Shown here: positions 27,852 to 38,445 of the stretch, piece by piece
Position numbering within the stretch: the stretch's first letter is position 1
Layout: each line of letters begins with the position of its first letter
Assembly (NCBI GenBank): GCA_021770845.1
Contig: JAETQF010000005.1
Coordinates: 62,001 to 126,000 of the forward strand
DNA from: Oscillospiraceae bacterium
GTDB lineage: Bacteria > Bacillota > Clostridia > Oscillospirales > Oscillospiraceae
Direction: 5' to 3'
DNA: 64,000 nucleotides
Position numbers and translations under genes: made by a program
Notes under the pieces: generated by a model
What the model saw: the letters and a program-made list of their open reading frames with translations, nothing else
Told to the model about the DNA's origin: nothing
Databases searched by the model: none

Positions 27852-28997
27852 GTGAAAAAGCGCATATTAGCCCTGCTGCTGTGCCTGGGACTGCTGCCCC
27901 TGCCTGGCTGCGCCGCCATGCTGGAGCGGGGCCACGTGTCCTCCGCCGACCATGTGGACTACGCCGTGGAGGATGATGACGAGTCCATCCTCCGGGCGGA
28001 GAGCTATGCGGGGCTGGTGAACTCCATCCTGTATATGGTGGACGGGCACCGGGGAGGCGGTACCATCCGGCTGTACCATTACGCCGGGGATGTGGAGGCG
28101 GATCTGGCCGCCGCCCGGGAGGCGGTGCTCCAGACCCCGGTGGGGGCCTACGCCGTGGGGGAGCTGGAGCTGGACAGCACCCGGATCCTCACCTACTACG
28201 AGGTGAAGCTGGCCATCCGCTACACCCGCACCGCCCGGGAGGTGGAGGACATCCCGGACGTGATGGGGCTGGCCGGGGTGCGGCAGGAGCTGAACCGGCT
28301 GGTGTCCGAAGGGCGGCGGAGCGTCACCTTCCTGGCCTCCTACTTCACCGGGGACAAGGCACTGGTGGAGCAGCTGTTCCGCCTGGCCTGCCAGGGGGCA
28401 CCGCATCTGTTCCGGCACCACCAGCTGAGCGCCTCCGGAGACGGGGCGGGGATCTCGGTGGCCCTCTACCCCGAGACGGGGGCCCGCCGGATCATCGAGG
28501 TGAAGCTGAGCCTCCCCTTCGGGACGGACGGGGAGGAGCGGAGCTACGCGGAACAGCTGGAGGCGGCGTCCTCCGCCCTGCTGGAGGAACACCCCCCCGC
28601 CGGGGAGGGTTACACGGTGGAGGAGCTGGCCGCCCTCGTCCGGGCCTCCGCCGCGGCCTGGGAGGAGGAGGGCTCCGACCTGGCGCTGGACGCGCTGTCC
28701 GGGGCGGGGGCCTCCGACTTCGGTCTGCTGATGGCCATGGAGCACCTGTGCCGCCAGTGCGGGATCGGGGTGGAGCCGGTGGAGGGGGAGCAGGGCCTGT
28801 GGCTCATTGTGAACACCCCCCGGGGCAGCCGGCATCTGCTTCCCCAGTCCCTGCGGCCCGTCCCGCCGCGGTCGGACGGGGAGGAGCCGGGGGAGCCGGA
28901 GTTCCGCCTGTACACCGACCGGGAGCTGACGGAGCTGGGCTATGAGTGGGCCACGTCGCTGTACCCGGTGTGCCTGGATACGGGGACGGGGGGATAG
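27852..28997 (+). CDS. Putative lipoprotein
   Basis: GTG start; signal peptide with lipobox LLPLPGC; preceded by GGGGGAGGC. Confidence 0.75.
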   Translation: MKKRILALLLCLGLLPLPGCAAMLERGHVSSADHVDYAVEDDDESILRAESYAGLVNSILYMVDGHRGGGTIRLYHYAGDVEADLAAAREAVLQTPVGAYAVGELELDSTRILTYYEVKLAIRYTRTAREVEDIPDVMGLAGVRQELNRLVSEGRRSVTFLASYFTGDKALVEQLFRLACQGAPHLFRHHQLSASGDGAGISVALYPETGARRIIEVKLSLPFGTDGEERSYAEQLEAASSALLEEHPPAGEGYTVEELAALVRASAAAWEEEGSDLALDALSGAGASDFGLLMAMEHLCRQCGIGVEPVEGEQGLWLIVNTPRGSRHLLPQSLRPVPPRSDGEEPGEPEFRLYTDRELTELGYEWATSLYPVCLDTGTGG

Positions 28998-29010
28998 ATC
29001 AGATTGCCTG

Positions 29011-29039
29011 TTGCTTTTCTGCGGGAAAACGGATATAAT
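29011..29039 (+). promoter_or_regulatory. Sigma-A-type promoter of glnS
   Basis: TTGCTT-N17-TATAAT. Confidence 0.75.
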
Positions 29040-29097
29040 GAATGGGTTCCGGCCAGGCCCGGAACCCATTCAAATTTTTACCGAGGAGTGACAGACA

Positions 29098-30785
<1,688 letters not shown>

Positions 30786-30797
30786 GGGTGACACGGC

Positions 30798-31175
30798 ATG
30801 GTTACAGGACTTCATCACATATCAATGAAGTGCGGAACAACCGAGGACTTTGAGCGGGCGAAAGCGTTTTACTGTAACGTTTTGGGCTTGTCCGTAAAGC
30901 GGGAGTGGGCAGAGGGCATTTTGATTGATGCAGGCAGCGGTTTGATTGAAATTTTCAACAATGGAAAAGGGGAAATGAAAAAGGGCGCAGTCCGGCATTT
31001 TGCGCTGAAAACGGACAATGTGGACGTGGATGCTGAAAAAGTCAAGCGGGCCGGATACCGGGTCTTTATTGAGCCCAAAAACATTGTAATGGATTCGATT
31101 CCACCTTATTCGGCGAGAATTGCCTTTTGTTTTGGCCCGCTGGGGGAAGAAATCGAACTGTTCCAGGAGCTGTAG
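30798..31175 (+). CDS. VOC/glyoxalase family protein
   Basis: GLHHISMKCGTTEDFERAKAFYCNVLGL... Confidence 0.88.
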   Translation: MVTGLHHISMKCGTTEDFERAKAFYCNVLGLSVKREWAEGILIDAGSGLIEIFNNGKGEMKKGAVRHFALKTDNVDVDAEKVKRAGYRVFIEPKNIVMDSIPPYSARIAFCFGPLGEEIELFQEL

Positions 31176-31185
31176 CGATCTAAAA

Positions 31186-31220
31186 TAAGCCCGGGCGGAA
31201 TAACTCCTGCCCGGGCTATT
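31186..31220. terminator. Bidirectional terminator-like hairpin
   Basis: AGCCCGGGC..GCCCGGGCT between convergent genes. Confidence 0.7.
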
Positions 31221-31929
31221 CTGTTAAGGCTTCCCTTAAATGCGCCACCGCCCGCCGCTCGATGCGGGACACCTGCACCTGGCTCACGCCTAAGACCTTG
31301 GACACCCTGTCCTGGGTCAGGTTCTTGTAAAACCGCAGCAGGATCACCATCCGCTCCCGCTCCGGCAGGTTGTCGATGGCGTGGCGCAGGGCCAGCTTTT
31401 CCACCAGCTCGTCCTCAATGCCCTCGTCGCCTAAGACCGCCTCCAGGGAGAAGCCGCCCTCCCCCGTCTCCTCCTGGAGGGAGGCCACCGACAGCACCGC
31501 CGTGTCCGCCGCGGCGATCTCCTCCGGCTCCAGCCCGGTGGCGGCGGCCAGCTCGCCCACCGTGGGCTCCCGGCCCAGCCGCTGGGTCAGCTCCTGCCGC
31601 CGCTGGCGCAGGGCCATGGCCCGCTCCTTCGTCCCCCGGCTCACCTTCACCGCCCCGTCGTCCCGGAGGAAGCGCCGGATCTCCCCGGCGATCTTGGGCA
31701 CGGCGTAGGTGGAGAACTGGGTGCCGTAGGCGGTGTCAAACCCCCGGATGGCCTTCAAAAACCCCAGACAGCCCAGCTGGTACAGATCCTCCGGATCCAC
31801 CCCCCGGCCGTAGTACCGCCGGGCCACCGACCAGATCAGGCCGCTGTTGTCCAGCAGCAGCCGCTCGCAGGCGTCGTTGTCGCCGGCCTTGGCGGCCTCC
31901 AGCAGGGCGGGGGCGTCCAGCCCCCTCAC
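31216..31929 (-). CDS. sigF: Sporulation sigma factor SigF
   Basis: RNA polymerase sigma-70 family; order after SpoIIAA/SpoIIAB. Confidence 0.95.
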   Translation of the reverse strand: MRGLDAPALLEAAKAGDNDACERLLLDNSGLIWSVARRYYGRGVDPEDLYQLGCLGFLKAIRGFDTAYGTQFSTYAVPKIAGEIRRFLRDDGAVKVSRGTKERAMALRQRRQELTQRLGREPTVGELAAATGLEPEEIAAADTAVLSVASLQEETGEGGFSLEAVLGDEGIEDELVEKLALRHAIDNLPERERMVILLRFYKNLTQDRVSKVLGVSQVQVSRIERRAVAHLREALTE

Positions 31930-32369
31930 CGGGCTCCGCCCGCCCGGGGGGCTAGGCGTTTCCGCATGGTAACGGTGGTGCCCTTCCCAGGCAGGGAGCG
32001 TACCTTCAGCTTGTCCATAAAGCTCTCCATGATGGTGAAGCCCATGCCGGAGCGCTCCTCGCCGCCGGTGGTGTAGAGGGGGGTGCGGGCCTTGTCCACG
32101 TCGGGGATGCCCACGCCGGAGTCCTTCACCTGGAGCTCCAGCCAGCCCTCCTCGTAGAGCCGCAGGCGCAGGGTGATCCGGCCCAGCCGGTCGGGGTAGG
32201 CGTGGACGATGGCGTTGGTGACCGCCTCGGACACGGCGGTTTTGATGTCCGCCACCTCGTCCAGGGTGGGATCCAGCTGGGCGGCGAAGCAGGCCGCGCA
32301 GGCCCGGGCAAAGCCCTCGTTGGCGGAGCGGGAGGTGAAGGTGATGGTCACCTGATCCGTAGCTTTCAT
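31926..32369 (-). CDS. spoIIAB: Anti-sigma F factor SpoIIAB
   Basis: GHKL kinase N-box DIKTAVSEAVTNAIVHAYP. Confidence 0.95.
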   Translation of the reverse strand: MKATDQVTITFTSRSANEGFARACAACFAAQLDPTLDEVADIKTAVSEAVTNAIVHAYPDRLGRITLRLRLYEEGWLELQVKDSGVGIPDVDKARTPLYTTGGEERSGMGFTIMESFMDKLKVRSLPGKGTTVTMRKRLAPRAGGAR

Positions 32370-32384
32370 CTTATGTAGCCCTCC

Positions 32385-32690
32385 TTATTCAAATGGGATC
32401 AGCCGGCCTACCCCGGCGGCGTCCAGCACCCGGCGGGCCTGGGCGGGGATATGAGAGGCCCGCAGGGCGCCCCCGTGCCGCTCCATCTGCCGCAGGGCCC
32501 GGAGGAGCACGGCGATGCCCGAGCTGTCCATGAAGGTGACGCCGGACAGATCCAGGGTGAGCCGGGAGGGCAGGCGCTCCGCGATGGCCTCGTCCAGCTG
32601 GGCCATCATGTCCCGGGCGGCGTGGTGGTCGATCTCGCCGGACAGGGCGATGGTGAGGCCGCTGTCCCGGCCGGTGATGGTGATGGGCAT
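32385..32690 (-). CDS. spoIIAA: Anti-sigma F antagonist SpoIIAA
   Basis: STAS motif LDLSGVTFMDSSGIAVLL. Confidence 0.93.
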   Translation of the reverse strand: MPITITGRDSGLTIALSGEIDHHAARDMMAQLDEAIAERLPSRLTLDLSGVTFMDSSGIAVLLRALRQMERHGGALRASHIPAQARRVLDAAGVGRLIPFE

Positions 32691-32715
32691 GGCTTGTCCC
32701 TTCCTTGCGTCAAAA

Positions 32716-32756
32716 ATAAGCGCGGTACGGGATTGTCCCGTATCGCGCTTATTATA
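32716..32756 (-). terminator. Hairpin plus U-run in spoIIA 5' leader
   Basis: Minus strand AATAAGCGCGATACGGGACAATCCCGTACCGCGCTTATTTTTG. Confidence 0.65.
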
Positions 32757-32808
32757 GTATACCCCGTTGGGCGGATTTTGTTGAAGGGGAAACCAGAAAC
32801 TGGAAAAT

Positions 32809-33633
32809 TTATGGGGCGGGGAAGCTGTCCAAAACCGTTTTGAGTTGGGCTTCGGTGGTCTCCTGGGGAGGAATGGGGTGGAAGGCGGTGACAAAGTAGA
32901 GGATGCCGTCCTGCATGAAGTAGCCGGCGCAGTGCTGGGGGCGGAAGCCGGTGGGGGCGCCGTCTGCATAGACTGTCTCGGGATCGGTGACCCGGATCAG
33001 CTCCGCCGTGGCCCCGCTGGCCATGGGATAGCTGTCCAGCTGCGTGACGTTGCCGCCGGGGAGGGTGCCCATGCTGGAGCTGGCGTTTTCGCCCGGCCAG
33101 AGTTCTGTGCGGATTTCCATTAGGATCTGTGCCTGACGGGAAAGATCTGTGCTGTAGATGTCAACGCCCCACAGCACTTCCGATTCCGTGTGGAACAGCA
33201 ACACCTGGATCCAACTGGTGTCCCAGTCCTCCGGCCAGACGCAGGGAATGTCCTCGCCCAGAAACGCCTGTACCTCGTCCCAGGTGTGAAAGGTCAGGCT
33301 GACAACGGGGCCGTCCCGGTTCTCGCTGGCGGCAAGGAGGGCGGGGCTGAAGGCGCTGAGGGGGTATTTGGTCATGGCGCCGCCGGTGACGGAATAGCCG
33401 GGGGCCTGTTCGTCGGGAAAAATACGGACGGTCAGACGGTCGATGAACTGGGCCACCGCTTCCGGGTTGGCGGCAAAGGCGGTGCCCAAGAGGGCAAAGC
33501 ACAGGCAGGCGGCGATGAGCCCCGCCCGGGCCAGCCTGGGCAGGCGGCGCTTTACGGGCGCGTCGAGATCGGCCTCCTCGATGAGGTCGGCGGGCAGGCC
33601 GGTCATGAGATTCAAAACGTCCTCTTTTTTCAC
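32809..33633 (-). CDS. Putative membrane anti-sigma factor / DUF4367-like, partner of ECF sigma
   Basis: Downstream of ECF sigma; single TM AGLIACLCFALLGTAFA; extracellular domain; GTG start. Confidence 0.65.
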   Translation of the reverse strand: MKKEDVLNLMTGLPADLIEEADLDAPVKRRLPRLARAGLIAACLCFALLGTAFAANPEAVAQFIDRLTVRIFPDEQAPGYSVTGGAMTKYPLSAFSPALLAASENRDGPVVSLTFHTWDEVQAFLGEDIPCVWPEDWDTSWIQVLLFHTESEVLWGVDIYSTDLSRQAQILMEIRTELWPGENASSSMGTLPGGNVTQLDSYPMASGATAELIRVTDPETVYADGAPTGFRPQHCAGYFMQDGILYFVTAFHPIPPQETTEAQLKTVLDSFPAP

Positions 33634-34178
33634 AGGAAACCCTCCTTTAGCAGTTGTGCGCGCAGCCTGTTCCGGGTGCGGAACAGGACGCTTTTGGTTT
33701 TGCTCACGCTCCAGCCCAGGCGGCGGGCGGCGTCCTCCACCCGGTCGCCGTACCAGTAGCGGCGCAGGAAGGCGATACGCACGTCCTTTGGCTGGGCGCG
33801 GAGGAAATGGGCCACGGCGTCCAGCAGGGCGCGGCGGGCGGCCTCCTCCTCCGGGCCGTCCCCCGGGGGCAGGCAGGAGGCCAGCTCCAGGGCCGCCTCG
33901 TCCACCGTGGGCGGGCGGCGGCTGTTCTCCCGGCCCAGGGCCAGGGCCCGGTGGCGGACGATGGCCGCCAGCCAGCCCTTGAAATGCTCCGGCCGGGCGG
34001 GCGGGATGGCCTGCCACACCGCCAGGAAGCTGTCATTGAGGCACTCGTCCACGTCCCGGGGGTCGGACAGGAGGCGGGACGCCACGGCGCGGCAGTAGGG
34101 GCCGTATTGGGAGTTTAGGGCGGGGATCGCGTCCTCCGAGCGGGCGGTGAACAGGGCGATGAGATGGGCGTCCGTCAT
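33630..34178 (-). CDS. ECF-type RNA polymerase sigma factor
   Basis: Sigma-70 region 2 (YGPYCRAVASRLLSDPRDVDECLNDSFLAVW) and region 4 (RIAFLRRYWYGDRVEDAARRLGWSVSKTKSVLFRTRNRL). Confidence 0.92.
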   Translation of the reverse strand: MTDAHLIALFTARSEDAIPALNSQYGPYCRAVASRLLSDPRDVDECLNDSFLAVWQAIPPARPEHFKGWLAAIVRHRALALGRENSRRPPTVDEAALELASCLPPGDGPEEEAARRALLDAVAHFLRAQPKDVRIAFLRRYWYGDRVEDAARRLGWSVSKTKSVLFRTRNRLRAQLLKEGFL

Positions 34179-34349
34179 GGCGTCACTTCCTTTCCGGGGC
34201 GGGAACCGGTTCCTGTCTCTATAGAGTGCCATTTAGGGCGGTTGGTTGCAAGTGCCCGCAAAAAATTTTTTGTCTGCCTGTCCCCGCTCTGCCGGAAGCA
34301 GACGAAAACCGCCTGGATCCCTCAGACGGTTTTTGTGCACAATCCCAGC

Positions 34350-34378
34350 TTGCAACTTTTGCCCGGTTCTGGTATCAT
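34350..34378 (+). promoter_or_regulatory. Sigma-A-type promoter of uraA leader
   Basis: TTGCAA-N17-TATCAT. Confidence 0.75.
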
Positions 34379-34405
34379 AGAGCGAACGCAAAGGAGGGGA
34401 ACGAG

Positions 34406-34474
34406 ATGCGCCAGCTTACGCCGCTGTTTTTCAAAGCGCCCGGCTGCGGGCGTGCTGTTCCCTTTTCCACGTAG
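34406..34474 (+). CDS. Candidate 22-aa leader peptide MRQLTPLFFKAPGCGRAVPFST
   Basis: RBS AAAGGAGGGG 6-7 nt before ATG; stop codon 2 nt before terminator stem. Confidence 0.65.
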   Translation: MRQLTPLFFKAPGCGRAVPFST

Positions 34475-34476
34475 CT

Positions 34477-34515
34477 GAGACAATCGCCGTTTTTTCGGTG
34501 GTTGTCTCTTTTTTT
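34477..34515 (+). terminator. Leader terminator upstream of uracil permease
   Basis: GAGACAATCGCCG-T6-CGGTGGTTGTCTC followed by T7. Confidence 0.9.
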
Positions 34516-34558
34516 GCGCGGAGCCGTACCATGACATTTGAAAGGGAGAGAGTAGAGT

Positions 34559-35917
34559 ATGACAAATCAGGAACCCGTCCGCGACGCCCGCACCCTGGGA
34601 GTGCCCAAAATGCTCATCCTGGGCCTGCAGCATATGTTCGCCATGTTCGGGGCCACCATCCTGGTGCCCATCATCGTCAGCGGCGCCTATGGCCTGCCCC
34701 TGTCCGTCCAGACCACCCTGTTCTTCGCCGGCATCGGCACCCTGTTCTTCCACCTGTGCGCCAAGCTGAAGGTGCCCGCCTTCCTGGGCTCCTCCTTCGC
34801 CTTCCTGGGCGGCTTCGAGGCCGTGTCCAAGCTGGACTCCGGCAGGTTCGCCGGCATGGAGGCGGCGGAAAAGCTCCAGTACGCCTGCGGCGGCATCGTG
34901 GTGGCCGGCCTGCTGTACCTGGTGCTGGCCCTGCTGGTGAAGGTGGTGGGCGTGCGCAAGGTGATGCGCTTCCTGCCCCCGGTGGTGACCGGGCCCATCA
35001 TCATCTGCATCGGCCTGAACCTGGCCCCCTCCGCCGTGGCCAACGCCTCCCAGTGCTGGCCCCTGGCCCTCATCGCCCTGGCCGTCATCGTGGTGTTCAA
35101 CATCTGGGGCAAGGGGATGTTCAAAATCATCCCCATCCTGCTGGGCGTCGTCATCGCTTACATTGCCGCCATCATCATGAACGCCTGCGGCGTAACCAAC
35201 GCGGACGGCTCCGCCATCCTGAACTTTGAGGCGGTGGCCAAGGCCGGCATCGTGGGCCTGCCCCCCTTCCAGATCGCCAAGTTCGACCTGTCCGCCATCC
35301 TGGTGATGGCCCCCATCGCCATCGCCGCCATGATGGAGCACATCGGCGATATGTCCGCCATCTCCGCCACCGTGGGCGAGAACTTCATTGAGGATCCCGG
35401 CCTGCACCGCACCCTCATCGGCGACGGCGTCGCCACCTCCCTGTCCGCCATGTTCGGCGGCCCCGCCAACACCACCTACGGCGAGAACACCGGCGTGCTG
35501 GTGCTGTCCAAGGTCTATGACCCCCGGGTCATCCGGCTGGCCGCCATCTACGCCATCGTGCTGGGCTTCATCCCCAAGATGAGCGAGCTCATCGGCTCCA
35601 TGCCCACCGCCATCGTGGGCGGCATCAGCTTTATGCTCTACGGCATGATCTCCGCCATCGGTGTGCGCAACGTGGTGGAGAACCGGGTGGACTTCACCAA
35701 CTCCCGGAACCTGATTATCGCCGCGGTGATTCTGGTGTGCGGCCTGGGCTTCTCCGGCGGGCTCACCTTCCAGGTGGGCGGCGCGTCCATCACCCTCACC
35801 TCCCTGGCCATCGCCGCCATCGCGGGGATTGTGCTCAATGCCATCCTGCCGGGGAAGGACTACGAGTTCGGCTCCGACGTGACCGACGGGCGGTCGGCGG
35901 ATTTTGGGCGGTATTGA
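34559..35917 (+). CDS. uraA: Uracil/xanthine permease family (uracil permease-like)
   Basis: LGLQHMFAMFGATILVPIIV; NTTYGENTGVL. Confidence 0.92.
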   Translation: MTNQEPVRDARTLGVPKMLILGLQHMFAMFGATILVPIIVSGAYGLPLSVQTTLFFAGIGTLFFHLCAKLKVPAFLGSSFAFLGGFEAVSKLDSGRFAGMEAAEKLQYACGGIVVAGLLYLVLALLVKVVGVRKVMRFLPPVVTGPIIICIGLNLAPSAVANASQCWPLALIALAVIVVFNIWGKGMFKIIPILLGVVIAYIAAIIMNACGVTNADGSAILNFEAVAKAGIVGLPPFQIAKFDLSAILVMAPIAIAAMMEHIGDMSAISATVGENFIEDPGLHRTLIGDGVATSLSAMFGGPANTTYGENTGVLVLSKVYDPRVIRLAAIYAIVLGFIPKMSELIGSMPTAIVGGISFMLYGMISAIGVRNVVENRVDFTNSRNLIIAAVILVCGLGFSGGLTFQVGGASITLTSLAIAAIAGIVLNAILPGKDYEFGSDVTDGRSADFGRY

Positions 35918-35935
35918 GACGCGCCCTCTCAAATC

Positions 35936-35975
35936 GATCAAAAGGCCCCTGCCATGTGGCAGGGGCCTTTTGATC
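35936..35975. terminator. 18-bp perfect bidirectional terminator hairpin
   Basis: GATCAAAAGGCCCCTGCC-ATGT-GGCAGGGGCCTTTTGATC. Confidence 0.88.
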
Positions 35976-35981
35976 CGCTCC

Positions 35982-38033
35982 TTATTTCTGGAAGTAGACA
36001 GTGGTGTTGGCTACGGTCATCATGGTGATGAGCATGGTGTTCAGAAAAGCGGGAATCCAGATGTTTCCGGTTTTCTTATACAGGAACTTGGTCAGGCAGG
36101 AGGCCAGGGCCAAGGTGGGCACCAGCGCCATGAGCAAAATGCCGGACAGGGCTTCGCCGGGATAGAAGGCGGAACCAGTTATGAACAGCTTGCCGTACTG
36201 GAAGATGAGCCATAACAGGATTCCACCCATGTTGGTCAGCGCGGCCAGCACATATCCCCAGGCACCTTGGAGCTTCTCGCTGCTGGTGTTGTTGACGCAA
36301 GCCATACCAGCTACCAGATAGTAGATGAAGAACAGGGGCATATACTTGAGTGCGGCGGGGATGGCGCTGACCTCAAAGGTCTTAAAAGCGAAGGTCCAGA
36401 TGCGGAAATCTGTCTTGAAAATGGCGTCCACGAGAAATACCAGGACGAAAGCCATGACCGTCACGATGATTGCCACGCAGAAAGAGGCCAAGACGCTCAT
36501 GGGGGTTCCAGCGACGCCGTAGTGGGCCAGGCTGGAGCCCTGTGCCTTCTTATTGCCCAGCAGATACACGCAGACCATCACCACGGCGGCGATGCAGGCG
36601 CAAATCACAGCCCAGGTAACAATGGTGCTGGTGGTAGGAGCTTGGAAGATTTCATTGTTAGGAACGCCCTTAGTTACCATGTAGCGCATCAGGACGCCAG
36701 CTACGATAACCACCACAGAACCGCCGACCCAGGAGGTTTTCTGCTCCTCCTTCGTTACCAGGGTCACAACCAGGCCGACGACGCCGCAGATGATAGCCAG
36801 AATCGCGGCATAACCCAGCCAGTTTTTGGCCTCGGAGTTTCCGGCGGTGTAGATGATGGAGGGGATTACCATCGTCACCAGGAAAAGGGAGATGGCGCCC
36901 ACCCGGCCGCGGGTGGTGGTGGCGGCGGGCATGGGAGCGGGCGCTTCGGTAACAGCGTTTTTGAGGAATGGGGCCTTTATCAGCAGCAGAACCGCAGCCA
37001 CCAGCACCATAAAGAAGCCCACCATGGCCACCAGCTCAAAGAGCTCCTTGAACATCCAGATCTGGTTGTTGGAGGCAATGCTGGTGAGAGAGTCCTGATA
37101 ATCGGCGAAGGCAGTCTCATAGAAGGAGAGCATATGCCCGGTGGTAGTTCTGGAGAAGTGGTTCCACGGATGAATTTCACTGGGCTCATAGATAATGCGC
37201 TGGCCTCCGTCGGAAGTGGAGTACCAGGTATTGGCCTTGGTGTCGGGATTCAAAACGGCATTCCCATCAGCATCATAGCTGATGGTTTCCAGAATAATCT
37301 GGCCCTCCTCGGTGGCTACGTAGTCTTTGTAGTTGACGGTGCCCGTGTCTTCGGGGGCGTTGAAGAAAAATTCATCATAATGGGCGGCGATCTTACCAAT
37401 GGTACGCCCGCCGAACATGGACGCGCCAGTGGCAGCGTCCAGACCCAGATAGGAGGTCCAGGAGTAATCAGCGCCGGCGGAAAGCTGGGCATAAATCATC
37501 CGCACACCAGTTTCCTGATAGGCAAGCTCGTCATAGTATACTGCGGTGGTGGAGGAGAAGCCGCCCATGGAGTGGCCGCTGACAGCGATGATTCCATTGC
37601 CGTCGGCGTCTTTCAGGACATAGTCCTGCTGATACATATACTGGACGGCGTCCCAAATGGCAGTGGGCCAGAAACTGAAGAACGCACCGGTGTGCTCCGC
37701 GTTGCCCTTGGAGTGGCCGTGGTCATACATATCCAGCGCCAGCACCACATAACCCCGACGGGACATCTCAACAGCGGGCGCGTCCTGCATCTCCGCGCTA
37801 TTCAGGTAGCCGTGGGTGGTGACCAGAGTGGGCCGGGGATCACTGCCGCTGGCGCCCTTGGGCAGATACAGCAGGCCGGACAAGGTGCCGGACTCCGTAT
37901 CAAAGTAGACGCGAGATACCTTGACGGAATAGAAAGACGTGTTAAAGGCCTGAGCCAAGATGCTGCCCAACAGCATCACTGCCAACCCGATGGCCAAGAT
38001 GATGATAGACTTGTTCTTTTGCGTTGCTTTCAT
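35982..38033 (-). CDS. Alpha/beta hydrolase domain fused to large polytopic membrane domain
   Basis: GHSMGG nucleophile elbow, LVTTHGYLNSAEMQ, then ~10 TM segments. Confidence 0.82.
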   Translation of the reverse strand: MKATQKNKSIIILAIGLAVMLLGSILAQAFNTSFYSVKVSRVYFDTESGTLSGLLYLPKGASGSDPRPTLVTTHGYLNSAEMQDAPAVEMSRRGYVVLALDMYDHGHSKGNAEHTGAFFSFWPTAIWDAVQYMYQQDYVLKDADGNGIIAVSGHSMGGFSSTTAVYYDELAYQETGVRMIYAQLSAGADYSWTSYLGLDAATGASMFGGRTIGKIAAHYDEFFFNAPEDTGTVNYKDYVATEEGQIILETISYDADGNAVLNPDTKANTWYSTSDGGQRIIYEPSEIHPWNHFSRTTTGHMLSFYETAFADYQDSLTSIASNNQIWMFKELFELVAMVGFFMVLVAAVLLLIKAPFLKNAVTEAPAPMPAATTTRGRVGAISLFLVTMVIPSIIYTAGNSEAKNWLGYAAILAIICGVVGLVVTLVTKEEQKTSWVGGSVVVIVAGVLMRYMVTKGVPNNEIFQAPTTSTIVTWAVICACIAAVVMVCVYLLGNKKAQGSSLAHYGVAGTPMSVLASFCVAIIVTVMAFVLVFLVDAIFKTDFRIWTFAFKTFEVSAIPAALKYMPLFFIYYLVAGMACVNNTSSEKLQGAWGYVLAALTNMGGILLWLIFQYGKLFITGSAFYPGEALSGILLMALVPTLALASCLTKFLYKKTGNIWIPAFLNTMLITMMTVANTTVYFQK

Positions 38034-38378
38034 AAAGCAATTACCTCCTGTTTCTCTTCCGTTTCACAGTTTAAGTCCGCTCCGAAACCGCTCCACACCC
38101 CCTGTTAAAACAAAATGGGCGTAACAGCCCTCTAAGCTGCCACGCCCTTCTCCAAACTCATGAGCAGATATCCACTTTTCAGCATTGCTGTACTTTCAGC
38201 ATACCAGCCTCACAGTTTTTTGTCAATCTACTTTTTTGATTTTGTAGAAAACCTCCAAATGTGAAAGGCATTTTTTGTCTGCCCCGCCAAAATGCCAAAA
38301 ACCAGAGTTTCCCGACTTGCATTTTTTCCCGGGTCCTGTTATGATAAATGCACGTAAGTTTTGTGCAGAGTCTGAGAC

Positions 38379-38416
38379 GCGCAGAGCAGCCGCCCGGTTG
38401 CTTTGCGCTCTTTTTG
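38379..38416 (+). terminator. Leader terminator upstream of glpP
   Basis: GCGCAGAGCAGCC-GCCC-GGTTGCTTTGCGC plus CTCTTTTTG; promoter TTGCAT-N17-TATGAT at 38317-38345. Confidence 0.8.
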
Positions 38417-38445
38417 TCCGCGGGGATGTGGAAGGGGGGACTCCC

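Noticed and set aside
36267-38108. 613-aa plus-strand ORF
   Set aside because: Antisense to the clear alpha/beta hydrolase-membrane gene; composition typical of a shadow ORF
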